This document shows, in pieces, positions 1-6,488 of a stretch of 10,900 bases of DNA. Under the pieces are notes generated by a model that was not told the DNA's origin, made no database searches, and worked only from the letters and a program-made list of their open reading frames with translations. Within the stretch, counting starts at the first letter, position 1; each line of letters opens with the position of its first letter. The stretch is taken from NCBI GenBank assembly GCA_021779005.1, contig JAJYBN010000018.1:1-10900 (forward strand), written 5' to 3'. Source of the stretch: Pseudomonadota bacterium (GTDB lineage Bacteria; Pseudomonadota; Gammaproteobacteria; Natronospirales; REEB76). Position numbers and translations under genes: made by a program.

Positions 1-17
1 AGGCCCGGGTCCAGCGC

Positions 18-53
18 CCGCCGCCTGCGGCGGATTGTGTGGCGGATTTTTTT
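18..53 (+). terminator. Possible rho-independent terminator at the left edge
   Basis: A GC-rich self-complementary stretch (CCGCCGC at 18-24 against GCGGCGG at 27-33) is followed on the plus strand by GGCGG at 41-45 and seven T residues at 47-53. An alternative pairing of CCGCC (21-25) with GGCGG (41-45) places the stem directly beside the T tract. It would end a plus-strand transcript entering from the left, which lies outside the window. No coding sequence is apparent in 1-80. On the minus strand this stretch is the region downstream of the 6S RNA, where many gammaproteobacteria carry fau (ygfA), but no start codon is visible here. Confidence 0.35.
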
Positions 54-80
54 AGGATCGGGTTCGGGAGGTGTCAAAGA

Positions 81-267
81 GGCGTCTCCCATCGGTGCCG
101 TTGCCGGCTATCGCCCTTGAACCAAAGGTTCAGGTGGAGCCGGCCGTGATGCTTTAGGCTTTCCGCTGCATGGCGGACTTGCACACCGTCATCAACGGGC
201 CGGTTCCGTGGGTTTGATTTAGGCTCAAAGAGTAACCCAGCCCGCATCGCACACCACAGGAGACGCC
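81..267 (-). ncRNA. ssrS: 6S RNA
   Basis: 6S RNA folds into a long rod resembling an open promoter and binds sigma70 RNA polymerase, changing transcription in stationary phase. Read on the minus strand, the ends are perfectly complementary: GGCGTCTCC (267 to 259) against GGAGACGCC (89 to 81), giving a 187-nt molecule close to the 184 nt of E. coli 6S. Family landmarks appear in order: a TTGAGCCTAAA segment where E. coli has CCUGAGCCGAUA; GTGTGCAAGTCCGCC; GGAAAGCCTAAA; and the 3' arm with CCTGAACCTTTGGTTCAAGG followed by GATAGCCGGC. It lies 44 nt after zapA on the same strand, the classic gammaproteobacterial position. The exact ends are inferred from the closing helix. No convincing -35 element is visible, so it may have its own weak promoter or be processed from a zapA transcript. 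Confidence 0.92.
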
Positions 268-275
268 ATGCTCTT

Positions 276-306
276 AAAAACTCTGCATCCTGCATGCTAC
301 GGATGC
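276..306 (-). terminator. Possible terminator or attenuator after zapA
   Basis: On the minus strand, GCATCC (306-301) and GGATGC (290-285) form a 6-bp stem with a 10-nt loop. After four bases comes a run of five T residues (280-276). It starts five bases after the zapA stop codon and lies ahead of the 6S RNA. The stem is short, so it would probably act as a partial terminator separating zapA mRNA from ssrS transcription. The T-rich end (TTTTTAAGAG) could also serve as a -10-like element for ssrS. Confidence 0.45.
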
Positions 307-311
307 GCGTG

Positions 312-626
312 CTAATTTGCCAGTGACATACCACCGGCCGCAGTACCGGCCAGCTGGTCATTGAGTGTGCGCAACCTTCCAAGCAGGTCACGATCCGCCT
401 CGTCAGCGAGAGCCTGGTTTTGCAATATTTCATGGGACAGGTTGAGGGCGGCCAGGACCGCGATCCGATCCAGGCCAACCACCTTGCCACTCTCGCGGAT
501 TTCGCGCATCTTGCGGTTCAGCAGCTCAGCGGATTCCAGCAGTGCCTCACGCTCGTCATCCGGGCAGGCCACCTGGTATTCCTTGTCGAGGATGCGCACC
601 GTGACACGCGCGAGTTCTTCGCTCAT
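312..626 (-). CDS. zapA: Cell division protein ZapA
   Basis: Predicted 104-residue ZapA, a cytoplasmic protein that binds and cross-links FtsZ filaments and promotes Z-ring assembly. The N-terminal part (residues 7-21, VTVRILDKEYQVACP) matches the beta-hairpin of the family. It is followed by a helix (ESAELLNRKMREIRESGKV), the typical G-x-DRIAVLAALNLSHE segment at about residues 51-66, and a charged C-terminal helix suited to coiled-coil dimerisation. The length is normal. The ATG at 626 is preceded by a strong Shine-Dalgarno sequence (GGAGGA), and it overlaps the stop of the upstream coiled-coil gene as ATGA, so the two are translationally coupled. The 6S RNA gene follows downstream, the conserved zapA-ssrS arrangement. 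The C-terminal tail (AGTAAGGMSLAN) looks unstructured. Confidence 0.93.
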   Translation of the reverse strand: MSEELARVTVRILDKEYQVACPDDEREALLESAELLNRKMREIRESGKVVGLDRIAVLAALNLSHEILQNQALADEADRDLLGRLRTLNDQLAGTAAGGMSLAN

Positions 627-856
627 GCGCTTTCCTCCAGTGACTTGAGACGAGTGATCATGGCTTCCACCCGGCCACGGACCTGTTCGTTCTTGGCCAG
701 CAGGCTGGCGCGTTCCGTATTCAGGGATTCCAGCCGCTCACGCAGGGAGTGATTGTCGCTGCGCAACCTGATGCAGGACGCCACCAGTTCTTCCACACGA
801 CCTTCCAGCCGCATGAGTTCCTGTTCCAGCAGTTCACGGGTTTTTTCGGTATGCAT
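623..856 (-). CDS. Small coiled-coil protein, TIGR02449 family (ZapB-like)
   Basis: A 77-residue protein, almost entirely predicted alpha-helical coiled coil: leucines and other hydrophobics recur at heptad spacing from TRELLEQEL onward, and the C-terminal motif AKNEQVRGRVEAMITRLKSLE is typical of the TIGR02449 family found beside zapA in gammaproteobacteria. By position and shape it may be a ZapB-like Z-ring partner, but function in this family is inferred. It ends in an ATGA overlap with zapA. The start is uncertain. ATG 856 keeps a plausible coiled-coil N-terminus but has no room for a ribosome binding site, because a good promoter ends just before it. ATG 814 has AGGA a few bases upstream and would give 63 residues. 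A longer frame reaches 916 but would run through the promoter. Confidence 0.82.
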   Translation of the reverse strand: MHTEKTRELLEQELMRLEGRVEELVASCIRLRSDNHSLRERLESLNTERASLLAKNEQVRGRVEAMITRLKSLEESA

Positions 857-892
857 GTAAACACTATAGAGCGGTGCCGGTGAAGCGGTCAA
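857..892 (-). promoter_or_regulatory. Sigma70 promoter for the TIGR02449 gene and zapA
   Basis: On the minus strand, TTGACC (892-887) and TATAGT (868-863) are separated by 18 bases, matching the sigma70 consensus at five of six positions in each box. Transcription would be expected to start about seven bases after the -10 box, at or next to A856, the first base of an ATG. The mRNA would therefore be leaderless if that ATG is used, or carry a 42-nt leader if translation begins at 814. This promoter probably drives the coiled-coil gene, zapA and perhaps ssrS. Confidence 0.7.
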
Positions 893-1009
893 CGTGCCCA
901 CGCACCATGGGCGCACGATGCTAGGATAATAGCTGACCAGATGTTCCTCCAGCTGCCGAATGGCGGCATCCGGGTTACATCAGGTTCTATATGAGGTTCA
1001 AAAATAAAG

Positions 1010-2323
1010 ATGCAAACCCTGGAATTCGCCCGCCGCCGCCGTGAGCTCATACGCATGATGGGACATGGCAGCATCGCCATTGTACCTGCGGCGCATGAAC
1101 GGATCCGTAACCGTGATAGCCACTATCCGTTCCGCCAGGACAGTGATTTCCATTATTTGAGTGGCTTTCCGGAGCCTGATGCGGTGCTGGTACTGGTGCC
1201 GGGCCGCCGCCAGGCGGAATACATCCTGTTTTGCCGGGAACGTGATCCCCTCATGGAGACCTGGAACGGCCGGCGTGCCGGTCCGGAAGGCGCCACCCGC
1301 GAGTATGGTGCCGATGACGCCTTCCCCATCAGCGATATCGACGACATCCTGCCCGGCCTGCTGGAGAACCGCGAACGGGTGTTCTACACCATGGGGAACT
1401 ACACGGAATTCGACCAGCGGGTGATCGGCTGGGTAAATGGACTGCGCGCCCAGGCCAAGAGCGGCATGCATACACCCGAGGAATTCGTATCGCTGGAGCA
1501 TCTGCTGCACGACATGCGCCTGTACAAGAGCAAGGCGGAACTCACGCTCATGCGTCATGCGGCGGCCATCTCGGTGCGTGCCCATGAGCGCGCCATGCGT
1601 GCCTGCCGCGCCGGCATGAACGAAGCTGAACTGGAAGCGGAATACCTGTACGAGTTCCGCCGTCATGGCGGCGTGCCCGCCTACAGCCCCATCGTGGGCG
1701 GTGGTGCCAATAGTTGCATCCTGCACTATGTGGAAAACAACAAGCCTCTGCGGGATGGCGAACTGGTGCTGATCGACGCGGCTTGCGAATACCAGTGTTA
1801 TGCCACTGATGTGACCCGCACTTTTCCGGTGAACGGACACTACACCGCAGAGCAGCGCGCCACCTACGAATTGGTGCTCAAGGCACAGCTCGCAGCTATC
1901 GACAAGATGCGCGCCGGTAACCACTGGAATAGACCTCATGAGGAAGCAATCAAAGTATTGACCGCGGGTTTGGTGAAACTCGGACTGCTTAAAGGTTCGG
2001 TAAGCAAGCTCATCAAGGATGAAACCTACAAGAAGTTCTATATGCATCGCACCGGTCATTGGCTGGGTCTCGACGTGCATGACGTAGGCGATTACAAGGT
2101 GGGCGACGAATGGCGTGAACTGGAACCCGGCATGGTGATGACTGCGGAGCCGGGAATCTATATCACGGAGGGAACCCGCGGTGTGAACAAGCGCTGGTGG
2201 AACATCGGCGTGCGCATCGAGGACGATGTGCTGGTGACTCGCGGCGAGCCCGAGGTGCTGAGCGCGGCTCTCGTCAAGCAGCCGGACGAGATCGAGGCCT
2301 ACATGCAGCGCACTGCAGCATGA
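1010..2323 (+). CDS. pepP: Xaa-Pro aminopeptidase (aminopeptidase P)
   Basis: A 437-residue cytoplasmic metallopeptidase of family M24B that removes an N-terminal residue preceding proline, using a dinuclear manganese site. Residues 1-170 form the N-terminal aminopeptidase P domain (FARRRRELIRMM, FRQDSDFHYLSGFPEPD) and residues 175-430 form the pita-bread catalytic domain. All five metal ligands can be placed: D256 (LIDAACEY), D267 (ATDVTRTFP), H350 (TGHWLGLDVHD), E380 (TAEPGIYI) and E404 (GVRIEDD). Supporting histidines are at about 239 and 357. The length matches E. coli PepP (about 440). The ATG at 1010 follows an A-rich stretch (AATAAAG) with only a weak Shine-Dalgarno. It is the first gene of a pepP-ubiH-ubiI operon. 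E. coli has ygfB just upstream of pepP; no such gene lies here. Confidence 0.95.
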   Translation: MQTLEFARRRRELIRMMGHGSIAIVPAAHERIRNRDSHYPFRQDSDFHYLSGFPEPDAVLVLVPGRRQAEYILFCRERDPLMETWNGRRAGPEGATREYGADDAFPISDIDDILPGLLENRERVFYTMGNYTEFDQRVIGWVNGLRAQAKSGMHTPEEFVSLEHLLHDMRLYKSKAELTLMRHAAAISVRAHERAMRACRAGMNEAELEAEYLYEFRRHGGVPAYSPIVGGGANSCILHYVENNKPLRDGELVLIDAACEYQCYATDVTRTFPVNGHYTAEQRATYELVLKAQLAAIDKMRAGNHWNRPHEEAIKVLTAGLVKLGLLKGSVSKLIKDETYKKFYMHRTGHWLGLDVHDVGDYKVGDEWRELEPGMVMTAEPGIYITEGTRGVNKRWWNIGVRIEDDVLVTRGEPEVLSAALVKQPDEIEAYMQRTAA

Positions 2324-3690
2324 CCATGAAGCGCAAGTCCAAAGCGAAGCATTCCAGCAAACCCAGAAGCCGACGGCATGCGCAGGTGGATGATCCGCCC
2401 GCCCTGGATTTCGACATCCTGATCGCCGGCGGCGGCATGGTGGGTGCGAGCCTGGCTGCTGCACTCGCGCCGCTCGCGCTCAAAATCGCGGTGGTGGAGG
2501 CCGTGCGTTTTGGCAGTTGCGGCCAACCGAGTTACGATGACCGCATCACGGCAGTCTCCTGGGGCAGCCGCCGCATCTTCGAAGGCATCGGCCTGTGGCC
2601 GCAGATCGCGCCGCAAGCCACGGCCATCCATTGCATCCATATATCCGACCGCGGTCACATGGGCATGACACGATTACATGCCGCGGAGCTGGGCGTGGAG
2701 GCACTCGGTTATGTGGTACCCAACCGCGTCATCGGCTCTGCCTTGAGCGAATTTCTCGCTGGCCAGAAACACATTGCATTGCTGGCACCTGCAAAAATTG
2801 AAGCCGTTCAGATGCAATCCCATGGAATTTGCTCAACCCTGGAATGCGAGACGAAGAAAATCATCACAAGCCGATTGCTGGTGGCGGCAGACGGTGCCAA
2901 CTCGAAAATCCGAGAACAGCTCGATATCGATACACGGGTCTGGGATTACGGGCAGAGTGCCGTGATCTGCAACGTCAGTGTCGAACGACCGCAGGAGCAC
3001 ACGGCTTTCGAGCGTTTTACCAGCGATGGCCCGCTGGCGCTGCTGCCCATGGGTGAAGACCGCTATGCGCTGGTCTGGACTGTGGATAGCGCACGCCTGG
3101 GCGGAATACTGGCCATGGGCGATATGGAATTTCTGCAAGCCGCTGCCAATGGATTCAACGGCCGACTGGGGCGATTCACCAAAGCCGGAAAACGCCAGGC
3201 GTATCCATTGAGTCTGGTGCGCGCGCGGTCACAGATGAAAGATCGTGTGGTGGTGGTGGGCAATGCCGCCCACAGCCTGCATCCAATCGCCGGTCAGGGT
3301 TTCAATCTGTCACTGCGAGACATCGCCGCATTGGCGGATACCTTGGCGGAGATCACTGCTGCTGGCGGTGAGCTGGGAGATGCGCACCGGCTTGGCGCTT
3401 ATATACAGATGCGCCGACGCGACCAGACGGGCACTACGCTGTTCACGGATATGCTCACGCGCGTGTTCACCAATCCCTTGGCGTTAGTCGGCTGTGCCCG
3501 CAACCTCGGCCTCCTGGGTCTGGAGTTGTTTCCACCGGCGCGTCACAGGCTTGCGCGTCTTAACATGGGGATCAACGGTCGCCAGCCGCGTCTCGCCCGC
3601 GGCCTGGGAATAAACGACGGGACGGGTCGTACTGCGTGGGAGGCTCATGCGCCATCCGCTATCTCAGATACAGGGCATAGGCTGGCATGA
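2320..3690 (+). CDS. ubiH: 2-octaprenyl-6-methoxyphenol hydroxylase (ubiquinone synthesis)
   Basis: A 456-residue FAD-dependent aromatic hydroxylase of the UbiH/UbiI/UbiF/Coq6 family, assigned to a ring hydroxylation of ubiquinone synthesis (C1 in E. coli UbiH). It shows an N-terminal dinucleotide-binding motif (DILIAGGGMVGASL, glycines at 37-42), the middle DG motif (LLVAADGANSKIR, about 187-198) and the second FAD motif GNAAHSLHPIAGQGFNL (314-330). Asn rather than Asp in GNAA is also found in E. coli UbiH and helps separate it from UbiI, as does PSYDDRITAVSWGSRRIF. The ATG at 2320 overlaps the pepP stop as ATGA; ATG 2326 is an alternative. Either start gives an unusual lysine/arginine-rich N-terminal extension of roughly 25-30 residues before the FAD domain. 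The end overlaps the ubiI start, again as ATGA. Confidence 0.9.
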   Translation: MTMKRKSKAKHSSKPRSRRHAQVDDPPALDFDILIAGGGMVGASLAAALAPLALKIAVVEAVRFGSCGQPSYDDRITAVSWGSRRIFEGIGLWPQIAPQATAIHCIHISDRGHMGMTRLHAAELGVEALGYVVPNRVIGSALSEFLAGQKHIALLAPAKIEAVQMQSHGICSTLECETKKIITSRLLVAADGANSKIREQLDIDTRVWDYGQSAVICNVSVERPQEHTAFERFTSDGPLALLPMGEDRYALVWTVDSARLGGILAMGDMEFLQAAANGFNGRLGRFTKAGKRQAYPLSLVRARSQMKDRVVVVGNAAHSLHPIAGQGFNLSLRDIAALADTLAEITAAGGELGDAHRLGAYIQMRRRDQTGTTLFTDMLTRVFTNPLALVGCARNLGLLGLELFPPARHRLARLNMGINGRQPRLARGLGINDGTGRTAWEAHAPSAISDTGHRLA

Positions 3691-4907
3691 CAGCAAGCCG
3701 CGCCAGATTACAGTTCGATGTGGTGATCGTGGGGGCCGGCGCGATCGGTACGGCTTTCGCTTGTGCATTACGCAACAGCGGGCTGCAAATCGCGCTTGTG
3801 GATGCCCGCGAACCGAAAGCGTTCACAGCCGCAGCGGAGGTTGACCTGCGGGTGTTTGCACTATCACCGGCATCCCGGTGCATCCTGGAATCTCTGGGGG
3901 CCTGGCAGATCATCCAAGCACAGCGGCTTGCCGCGTATACCGAAATGCACGTGTGGGATTCCAGCGGCAGTGGTTGTATCCACTTTGATTGCGCTGATGT
4001 GGGGGAACCGGCGCTGGGTTATATCGTCGAGAACAGACTCATACAGCATGCATTGTTGGTGCAACTGCACAGTGCCCACAACATTACTGCGATCCATCCG
4101 GCCACGCCGGAATCTGTGGTGATCGATGCGCAGCAGGTGACGCTCTCGCTGCACGATGGCCGGCGATTGCAAGCACGCCTGCTGGTGGCGGCGGATGGTG
4201 CGGATTCTGCTACCCGCAAGCTGGTGGGTATCGATAGCCTTTCGGTATCCTATGGACAAACCGCCATCGTCGCCCATGTAGTCACGCAAAAGCCCCATGA
4301 CCATACCGCCTGGCAGCGTTTCTTGCCAACGGGGCCGATTGCGCTGCTGCCGTTGCAGGATGGCCGTTCCTCGGTCGTATGGTCGCTGGATGACGCGCGC
4401 GCGGAAGAAGTCCAGCGATTGGATGATGCGGGATTTTGCGCCGCTGTGACTACGGCCAGCGATGCCATCCTCGGCCAAGTCACTGCCAGCACGCCGCGCG
4501 CTGGATTCCCGTTGCAGCGCATGCACGCCAGCGAGTATGTGCAAGCACGTTGCGCACTGATCGGCGATGCCGCCCACGCATTGCATCCGCTCGCGGGTCA
4601 GGGCGTGAACATGGGTTTTAAGGATATGGCGGCACTCAGCGCGATCATTCTGGATGCGCAACAGCGACACCGTGATGTGGGCGATTTGGGCGTATTGCGC
4701 TGTTACCAGCGTGCCCGCAAAGGCGAAAACTTGGCGATGATTACTGCGCTAGACGGAATTAAACGCCTTTTCAGCAACGATATTGCGCCACTCACGTGGA
4801 TGCGCAACGCAGGGTTGTGCGCTGTAGACCGTTTTACGCCGCTCAAGAGCGTATTTATGCGGCGCGCGATGGGTTTGAGGTCTAATTTAACTGAACCAAT
4901 GCGCTGA
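3687..4907 (+). CDS. ubiI: UbiI/VisC-type FAD-dependent ubiquinone hydroxylase
   Basis: A 406-residue paralogue of the preceding gene. UbiI (VisC) performs the C5 ring hydroxylation of ubiquinone synthesis in E. coli. Visible motifs are the N-terminal FAD site (FDVVIVGAGAIGTAFA, glycines at 16-21), the DG motif (LLVAADGADSATR, about 165-177), and GDAAHALHPLAGQGVNMGF (293-311), where the Asp of GDAA follows the UbiI pattern rather than the UbiH GNAA. EVDLRVFALSPAS (51-63) and RFLPTGPIALLPL (211-223) are typical of the family. The ATG overlaps the ubiH stop (ATGA), implying translational coupling. Only a weak GGCATAGG-type ribosome binding sequence precedes it. It could instead be a UbiF/UbiM-like enzyme with different regioselectivity, but position after ubiH favours UbiI. 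It is the last gene of the operon. Confidence 0.85.
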   Translation: MTASRARLQFDVVIVGAGAIGTAFACALRNSGLQIALVDAREPKAFTAAAEVDLRVFALSPASRCILESLGAWQIIQAQRLAAYTEMHVWDSSGSGCIHFDCADVGEPALGYIVENRLIQHALLVQLHSAHNITAIHPATPESVVIDAQQVTLSLHDGRRLQARLLVAADGADSATRKLVGIDSLSVSYGQTAIVAHVVTQKPHDHTAWQRFLPTGPIALLPLQDGRSSVVWSLDDARAEEVQRLDDAGFCAAVTTASDAILGQVTASTPRAGFPLQRMHASEYVQARCALIGDAAHALHPLAGQGVNMGFKDMAALSAIILDAQQRHRDVGDLGVLRCYQRARKGENLAMITALDGIKRLFSNDIAPLTWMRNAGLCAVDRFTPLKSVFMRRAMGLRSNLTEPMR

Positions 4908-4932
4908 AGTGGATGATCATTCCAGGCCAGAA

Positions 4933-5012
4933 ACGATTTTTGTATCACGGATCGTGCTATGTGAGTCAACGCTACGGATAGCGATCTGCACGATCGGATC
5001 AATCAAAATCGT
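4933..5012. repeat. Nested inverted repeat, potential long hairpin RNA
   Basis: This is the main structure in the 238-base gap between the converging ubiI and phhB genes. Three inverted repeats sit inside one another: ACGATTTT (4933-4940) with AAAATCGT (5005-5012), GATCGTGC (4950-4957) with GCACGATC (4988-4995), and CGCTA (4970-4974) with TAGCG (4979-4983) around a CGGA tetraloop. All arms are perfectly complementary. Nine unpaired bases lie between the outer and middle stems on each side. The inner spacers are 12 and 4 bases. No T tract directly follows on either strand, so it is not a standard terminator. It could be a structured 3' UTR, a small RNA, a miniature repeat element or a bidirectional transcription end. 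Confidence 0.5.
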
Positions 5013-5098
5013 CAGCGCATCTGGGTGATCAAGCACCGCTGCCGGAATTCATCAAACTCGATACCAATCGGCGATAGCAACCTAAGCTGAGATTACAC

Positions 5099-5138
5099 AA
5101 AACCCGGCGGTAGCGGATTTTAGGTCTTTGCGGCGGGT
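5099..5138 (-). terminator. Weak candidate terminator after phhB
   Basis: On the minus strand, ACCCG (5138-5134) can pair with CGGGT (5106-5102), with the T residues at 5102-5099 following. It begins eight bases past the phhB stop. The stem is short and the loop long (27 bases), so this is only a candidate. Confidence 0.22.
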
Positions 5139-5145
5139 AAAACAG

Positions 5146-5484
5146 TCATTTCTTGAGCAGTTTGTCCACCTTGGCGGCGCATATGAAGTCGTTTTCTGAC
5201 AGGCCTCCGATGGCGTGGGTGGTGTAATGCACCAGGCAATGTCCGTAACCCACGTCCAGGTCCGGGTGGTGGTTTTCCTGGTTAGCGATCCAGGCAAGTG
5301 CGTTCACGAAGCCCATGGTGCCGTTGAATCCCTTGAACTTGAAGTCCTTGTGGATCTGTTTGCTGTCGGTGCTGAGCTGCCAATCCGGTGTCAGTTTCTT
5401 CAAGTAACGCTCCGCTTCCTCGCGGGTCAGGGGTTTGACGCCGCCTTCACAGGGTACACAGTGTTTTTCAGCAAGTTCCGTCAT
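5146..5484 (-). CDS. phhB: Pterin-4a-carbinolamine dehydratase
   Basis: A 112-residue enzyme that dehydrates 4a-hydroxytetrahydropterin, regenerating the pterin cofactor used by phenylalanine hydroxylase. The family signature is clear: ENHHPDLDVGY (70-80) with the two active-site histidines H72-H73, and the third histidine H90 in TTHAIGGLSENDF. The N-terminal CVPCEGG is common in bacterial members. Length is typical. The ATG at 5484 is preceded by GAGG at suitable spacing. It lies 46 bases downstream of phhA on the same strand, so hydroxylase and recycling enzyme are probably co-transcribed, as in Pseudomonas phhAB. Confidence 0.95.
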   Translation of the reverse strand: MTELAEKHCVPCEGGVKPLTREEAERYLKKLTPDWQLSTDSKQIHKDFKFKGFNGTMGFVNALAWIANQENHHPDLDVGYGHCLVHYTTHAIGGLSENDFICAAKVDKLLKK

Positions 5485-5499
5485 GACAACCTCATAAAT

Positions 5500-5516
5500 T
5501 TAAGATAGTTAGGTGA
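5500..5516 (+). repeat. Copy 1 of a shared 17-base motif
   Basis: TTAAGATAGTTAGGTGA lies in the short gap between phhA and phhB. It matches TTAAGATAGCCAGGTGA at 8649-8665 at 15 of 17 positions in the same orientation. Both copies are also preceded by CATAAATTT, overlapping the motif here and about eight bases earlier at the other site. It may be a regulator site common to the aromatic amino acid genes, or a chance match. Confidence 0.35.
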
Positions 5517-5530
5517 ACGAATAAATGTGC

Positions 5531-6337
5531 TCAAGCCCAGCTGATTTTCTTGTCGGCGGGTGGGAAATTGGGCTCATGCATACCCAGACGCCGCGCCTCG
5601 TTGATGAGCCCGATCAAGTCCCGATGGGCAAGATTGAACATGTCTTCCAGACTGTCGATTATGAAGTACGTGGTCTGGAAAATGTCGATGCGGTAGGGCG
5701 TGCGCAGAGCATCGATGGGGTCGAAGGCTTTACGCAGGGGTTTGTCGCTGTCGATGGAATAGGGGGTTTCTCCGAAGGATGACACGATGCCAGCTCCGTA
5801 GGTTTTCAAGCCCTTACGTGTCTTTATTAATCCAAATTCCACTGTGAACCAGTAGAGCCGCGCCAGCATCACATGATCCTTCTTGTCAGCACGTACCCCG
5901 GCCTTGCCATAGGCATGAGTGAATTCGGCGAAGCGTGGATCGGTAAGCAATGGGGTATGCCCGAAGATCTCATGGAAGATATCCGGCTCCTGCAGGTAAT
6001 CCATCTCCTCGCGGCTGCGGATGAAGGAGGCGGCGGGGAATTTTTTGTCAGCCAACAGGCTGAAAAACTGGTCGAAGGGGATCAGGGCAGGCACCGGCGC
6101 TACCTCCCAGCCGGTATGCTGCCGCAGTACTGCTGAGATTTCAGCACACTGGGGGATGCGGTCTGTCGGAAACCTCATCCGTTCCAGGGCCTGCATGTAG
6201 TCATCGCAGGCATATTTTTCAACGATGGGTCTTTGGCGGGTAATCAGGTCATGCCAAACGGCATCCTCTTCCGCTGTATAAGCGATGTGGCCCTTATTGT
6301 CCGGGACTTTGGCAGTGTATTTGGAAGTTTTACCCAT
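5531..6337 (-). CDS. phhA: Phenylalanine 4-monooxygenase (phenylalanine hydroxylase)
   Basis: A 268-residue monomeric-type bacterial phenylalanine hydroxylase. It converts L-phenylalanine to L-tyrosine with O2 and a reduced pterin at a non-haem iron centre. The iron ligands are visible as the 2-His-1-carboxylate set: H122 and H127 in PDIFHEIFGHTPLL, and E167 in YWFTVEFGL. The family segments RFPTDRIPQ, TGWEVAPVPALIPFDQFF and SSFGETPYSIDS also match. There is no N-terminal ACT regulatory domain, as expected for a bacterial enzyme. The ATG at 6337 has a GAGG Shine-Dalgarno about eight bases upstream. phhB follows after 46 bases. The enzyme may serve tyrosine supply or phenylalanine catabolism; a tyrosine phenol-lyase-like gene lies about 2.5 kb away. 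Confidence 0.95.
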   Translation of the reverse strand: MGKTSKYTAKVPDNKGHIAYTAEEDAVWHDLITRQRPIVEKYACDDYMQALERMRFPTDRIPQCAEISAVLRQHTGWEVAPVPALIPFDQFFSLLADKKFPAASFIRSREEMDYLQEPDIFHEIFGHTPLLTDPRFAEFTHAYGKAGVRADKKDHVMLARLYWFTVEFGLIKTRKGLKTYGAGIVSSFGETPYSIDSDKPLRKAFDPIDALRTPYRIDIFQTTYFIIDSLEDMFNLAHRDLIGLINEARRLGMHEPNFPPADKKISWA

Positions 6338-6414
6338 GGATGATGCCTCAGACTGCGATATTACCAGCTGCAGACGGGTCCACAGGGCATCGGGTCGCTC
6401 GTGCGATACACCTT

Positions 6415-6463
6415 AATATATAGTTTGCCTATGGAAAGCGAACCGATCAGTGCTGACCATAGG
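6415..6463 (-). promoter_or_regulatory. Candidate phhA promoter with upstream inverted repeat
   Basis: On the minus strand upstream of phhA, a TATATT box (6420-6415) would place the transcript start near 6408, about 70 bases before the phhA ATG. No good -35 box is present. The -35 region instead falls inside an inverted repeat, CCTATGG (6463-6457) and CCATAGG (6434-6428), with perfect 7-base arms and a 22-base spacer. This suggests an activator- or repressor-controlled promoter within the 151-base ispG-phhA gap. The promoter itself is not proven, and a transcript from ispG could also read through. Confidence 0.35.
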
Positions 6464-6488
6464 TCATTGAAGTTGCTGATGCTCTCGT

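Noticed and set aside
998..2464. A 488-codon open frame on the minus strand opposite pepP
   Set aside because: It lies wholly opposite pepP and the start of ubiH, has no recognisable domain, and is explained by the codon bias of the real gene.
3864..4670. A 268-codon open frame on the minus strand opposite ubiI
   Set aside because: It is antisense to a clear flavoprotein gene and shows no family motif.
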